Shown here: positions 5,310 to 5,866 of the stretch, piece after piece
Position numbering within the stretch: position 1 is the first letter of the stretch
Layout of the letters: every line of letters begins with the position of its first letter
Source: Lachnospiraceae bacterium UBA6403
GTDB taxonomy: Bacteria > Bacillota > Clostridia > Lachnospirales > Lachnospiraceae
NCBI GenBank assembly: GCA_002437435.1
Contig: DJPV01000032.1
Span: 1-5,866, forward strand
Reading direction: 5' to 3'
DNA length: 5,866 bases
Translations under genes and position numbers: made by a program
The notes under the pieces: model-generated
Seen by the model: the letters and a program-made list of their open reading frames with translations, nothing else
Databases searched by the model: none
What the model was told of the DNA's origin: nothing

Positions 5310-5866
5310 ATGTTATCTCACAGCTTGTAACGTTTTTTACATATGCTACATATTCCTGCATCTGACCCCGTTCTTCCATATCCGCGAATCGAAGCTGAAT
5401 ATCGGAAAGATAACGATAAGCCCCTCCCTTTGGAAGTTCCCTTGTCCAGCAGACAACTCCTACTACCTCTCGCTCCGGCTGTCCATCCGTCGTACCACCC
5501 ATTCCGGGAAGCGTAAATACACAGAACTCGCCAACCTGAAACCAGCGATTCATATTTACAGCCAGGCCATTGTTTGAAATATCGGCGGTCATGCCTTTTT
5601 CTTTGTCAATCTCACCGGATGCATTTAACGGCCATGTGTCCTGCATATACTGGACTGGAAGTTCTACTTTCATACGGATATCCACACGTTTAATAAACTG
5701 GCGATTCTCCATTACTCGCCGAACTTTCCAGTATCTTCGGATACCTTCTTTTACAACATCATCTACATAACCGGCCAAAATCTGTGTTTCCCCACCGGCT
5801 CCATACTGAAATAAAATCTTCTGATTCTCATCCGGTATAAAGGCTTTTCCATCCACTAATGGAATG
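5299..5866 (-). CDS. PilZ-domain c-di-GMP-binding protein, 5' end outside window
   Basis: PilZ domains bind cyclic di-GMP and switch motility, adhesion or secretion. Numbering from the GTG at 5854-5856, the binding signature is complete: RxxxR is R57-R61 (RVDIR), followed by the usual strand ending LPVQY, and DxSxxG is D92-G97 (DISNNG). A later strand, VVGVVCWTREL (131-141), and RYLSDIQLRF (148-157) match the rest of the barrel. About 57 residues precede the signature, as expected for the end of a YcgR-like N-terminal domain. The frame stays open to the window edge (upstream codons read I-P-L), and no ribosome binding site is visible in the ten bases before GTG, so I treat the gene as truncated by the window rather than starting there. 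It ends with TGA at 5299-5301, overlapping the next small ORF. The PilZ assignment is firm; the output process is unknown. Confidence 0.88.
   Translation of the reverse strand, partial: IPLVDGKAFIPDENQKILFQYGAGGETQILAGYVDDVVKEGIRRYWKVRRVMENRQFIKRVDIRMKVELPVQYMQDTWPLNASGEIDKEKGMTADISNNGLAVNMNRWFQVGEFCVFTLPGMGGTTDGQPEREVVGVVCWTRELPKGGAYRYLSDIQLRFADMEERGQMQEYVAYVKNVTSCEITYEE

Noticed and set aside
4126..5330. Plus-strand frames of 89-119 codons across the signal peptidase and small ORF
   Set aside because: They lack ribosome binding sites, are rich in Phe and Ile as expected for antisense of AT-rich genes, and lie opposite the supported minus-strand genes.
5854..5856. GTG as the true start of the PilZ protein
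   Set aside because: The frame remains open to the window edge, no ribosome binding site is visible, and YcgR-like proteins normally have a longer N-terminal domain; the gene more likely begins outside.

Overview
The window looks like chromosomal DNA from an anaerobic, low-GC Firmicute of class Clostridia, most likely family Lachnospiraceae. This rests on the wording of the pyruvate formate-lyase pair, the AT-rich intergenic DNA with standard sigma-A promoters and strong Shine-Dalgarno sites, and the SipW-like signal peptidase. Every gene I can support is on the minus strand, so the order of transcription runs from high to low coordinates. No rRNA, tRNA or CRISPR array is visible.

Upstream block (5866 down to 3589): first comes the 3' part of a PilZ-domain protein with an intact c-di-GMP binding signature, cut by the window edge. 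It overlaps by 11 bases a small, highly charged ORF of unknown function whose hydrophobic C-terminus stops abruptly. About 160 bases of inverted-repeat-rich DNA follow, which look like the remains of a mobile element. Next is a SipW/archaeal-type signal peptidase I gene that keeps its Ser and His but seems to have lost an internal core strand. Then, 11 bases on, is a HAD-family phosphatase pseudogene with a non-standard start codon, a missing catalytic motif I, two frameshifts and two in-frame stops. This operon is decaying, whereas the genes on either side of the damaged part look sound.

Downstream block (3600 down to 2): this is the fermentation module. pflB (formate C-acetyltransferase, 758 aa) has a near-consensus promoter, a possible second promoter further upstream, a good ribosome binding site and a strong intrinsic terminator. 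A 296-base gap follows, holding the terminator and a small GC-richer hairpin island. Last is pflA, the radical-SAM activase that installs the glycyl radical on PflB; it carries an insertion of about 35 residues relative to the E. coli enzyme. Together PflA and PflB convert pyruvate and CoA to acetyl-CoA and formate under anaerobic conditions.

No clearly new system is visible. The points most worth a second look are the decay of the signal-peptidase/HAD pair around a likely mobile-element scar, the structured island between pflB and pflA, and the PflA insertion.
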